A stretch of DNA of 6,854 nucleotides. It comes from Candidatus Kuenenbacteria bacterium CG10_big_fil_rev_8_21_14_0_10_36_11. Lineage in GTDB: Bacteria > Patescibacteriota > Patescibacteriia > UBA2196. This document shows, in pieces, positions 6,344-6,854 of this stretch. The stretch lies in assembly GCA_002778535.1 (NCBI GenBank), contig PFBP01000057.1, positions 1-6,854 on the forward strand, in the 5' to 3' direction. Both the position numbers and the translations under genes were made by a program. Below the pieces are notes generated by a model. The model was not told the origin of the DNA. It was given only the letters and a program-made list of their open reading frames with translations, and did no database searches. The number at the start of each line of letters is the position of its first letter. Position 1 is the stretch's first letter.

Positions 6344-6704
6344 AATTCCCAAAGATAATGACAATTTTTCTTGGACAAAACATTCTTTGGAAAAAATGAA
6401 ATTTTATGGTTTATCAGCGCAAAGAGTGACCAGAGTTTTGCGCGCGCCAGAAAGAGTAGAAGAGGCAGTGGCGCCAGGATGCCTGGCTGGCATGCAGACT
6501 GTTGGCAATAAAAGAAAAACAGAAATTTGGGTGATGTGGAAAGATAAAATTAAAAATCAAAAATCAAATATCAAAATTAAGGATTTAAATAAGTATAAAA
6601 AATTAATAATTACTGCCTGGCGCTATCCTGGCATTAGTCCTAAGCGACAAGTGCCAATTCCAGAAGATATTTTAGCAGAATTGGAAAAGATGAGTGTGGA
6701 GTAA
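6333..6704 (+). CDS. Conserved hypothetical protein, 123 aa, with in-frame repeat
   Basis: The frame is also open from ATG 6291, but ATG 6333 is preferred: it gives MFIKIPKDNDNFSWTKHSLEKM, which fits similar proteins I recall from Patescibacteria, and only an 11-nt overlap with the exonuclease. Residues 12-57 (WTKHSLEKMKFYGL, then RVLRAPERVEE) resemble the helical start of small DUF4258- or BrnT-like proteins, where H17 would be the conserved His; this is a weak resemblance and no toxin role is claimed. A strand-like TEIWVMWKD (63-71) and KKLIITAWRYPG (89-100) frame a lysine/asparagine-rich insert (about 72-88) encoded by heptad repeats. The C-terminus PIPEDILAELEKM is helical. No antitoxin-like partner is adjacent; the linked gene is the exonuclease. 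The function is unknown, possibly nucleic-acid related through that pairing. Confidence 0.78.
   Translation: MFIKIPKDNDNFSWTKHSLEKMKFYGLSAQRVTRVLRAPERVEEAVAPGCLAGMQTVGNKRKTEIWVMWKDKIKNQKSNIKIKDLNKYKKLIITAWRYPGISPKRQVPIPEDILAELEKMSVE
6552..6579 (+). repeat. A-rich heptad repeat inside coding sequence
   Basis: AAAAATC, AAAAATC, AAATATC and a partial AAAATTA follow one another with a period of 7. Three full heptads equal seven codons, so copies can be gained in sets of three without frame loss. In the 123-aa protein they encode KNQKSNIKI-like residues (about 74-83), between two segments that look like neighbouring beta strands, so the insert is probably a surface loop. Confidence 0.65.
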
Positions 6705-6854
6705 TTTTAAATTTATTTTCTTAAAAAATAATAAGATAAATATCAGATGAAGTTCTATTTCAACTATAAACCCATTGCCAAATTTAACTTGGCTGTTTTG
6801 TTCCTCTGGTGTGACGATAGTTGCACTGAAAAGTATTCTTTGAAGTTCTGCCAA
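6672..6854 (-). pseudogene. greA: greA-like fragment, truncated (also cut by window edge)
   Basis: On the minus strand from 6854 the frame reads LAELQRILFSATIV, then VKFGNGFIVEIE (to about 6753). This fits the end of the N-terminal coiled coil of GreA (typical RIAELxxxLxxAxIV) and the linker strand that follows (V-x-F/I-G-x-x-V-x-V). GreA rescues backtracked RNA polymerase by stimulating transcript cleavage, with its acidic coiled-coil tip in the secondary channel. After IEL the frame runs into a hydrophobic stretch, HLIFILLFFKK, unlike GreA, and stops at 6672-6674, overlapping the 3' end of the convergent 123-aa gene by 33 nt. There is no room for the C-terminal FKBP-like domain, so the gene appears 3'-truncated. 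The upstream part is outside the window. A short genuine protein cannot be excluded. Confidence 0.5.

Noticed and set aside
6714..6730. Possible terminator between the 123-aa gene and the greA fragment
   Set aside because: The stem consists only of A-T pairs (TATTTT/AAAATA) and is what any AT-rich spacer would offer.
1..6854. tRNA, rRNA, CRISPR array or riboswitch
   Set aside because: No cloverleaf-like segment with TTCGA-type loop and acceptor pairing, no regularly spaced repeats, and no known aptamer core was seen; the repeats found are isolated palindromes or short heptads.

Overview
The window looks like a piece of a small-genome, AT-rich bacterium of the Candidate Phyla Radiation (Patescibacteria, probably a Parcubacteria-like lineage). 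This rests on the style of the RpoC and UvrC-type sequences, on a small conserved protein with an in-frame A-rich repeat of a kind I associate with that group, and on many short palindromic or heptad repeats between and inside genes. It is a judgement from sequence resemblance; no phylogeny was run.

Layout. Bases 1-896 hold the 3' part of a PD-(D/E)XK nuclease-like gene on the + strand. Bases 897-1021 hold two unrelated palindromic repeats; the second contains the only Shine-Dalgarno-like sequence near rpoC. Bases 1022-4921 are a complete rpoC (RNA polymerase beta' subunit, 1299 aa), the anchor of the window. A 96-aa protein of unknown function follows after only 4 nt (4926-5216), and a weak hairpin/T-rich terminator candidate ends that unit. 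Bases 5238-5541, on the minus strand, are a remnant of the 3' end of uvrC. It lacks its 5' part, carries a palindromic element inserted in frame, and has a +1 frameshift at a run of nine A. An AT-rich spacer with heptad repeats precedes a two-gene + strand unit: a DEDDy 3'-5' exonuclease (5678-6343) overlapping by 11 nt a 123-aa conserved hypothetical protein (6333-6704) that itself contains a heptad repeat. The right edge (minus strand, up to 6854) reads as the N-terminal part of GreA, which loses its resemblance before the C-terminal domain.

How the parts relate. rpoC is the only clear housekeeping gene that is intact. The nuclease occupies the position where rpoB usually stands, so the classic rpoB-rpoC junction is not visible here. 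The exonuclease and its overlapping partner look translationally coupled. The uvrC and greA pieces look like decayed or duplicated fragments; whether full copies exist elsewhere cannot be told from this window.

I do not see a convincing new multi-gene system. The most unusual theme is the density of small repeats (at least five sites of several types in 6.8 kb), two of which lie inside protein-coding frames without breaking them.
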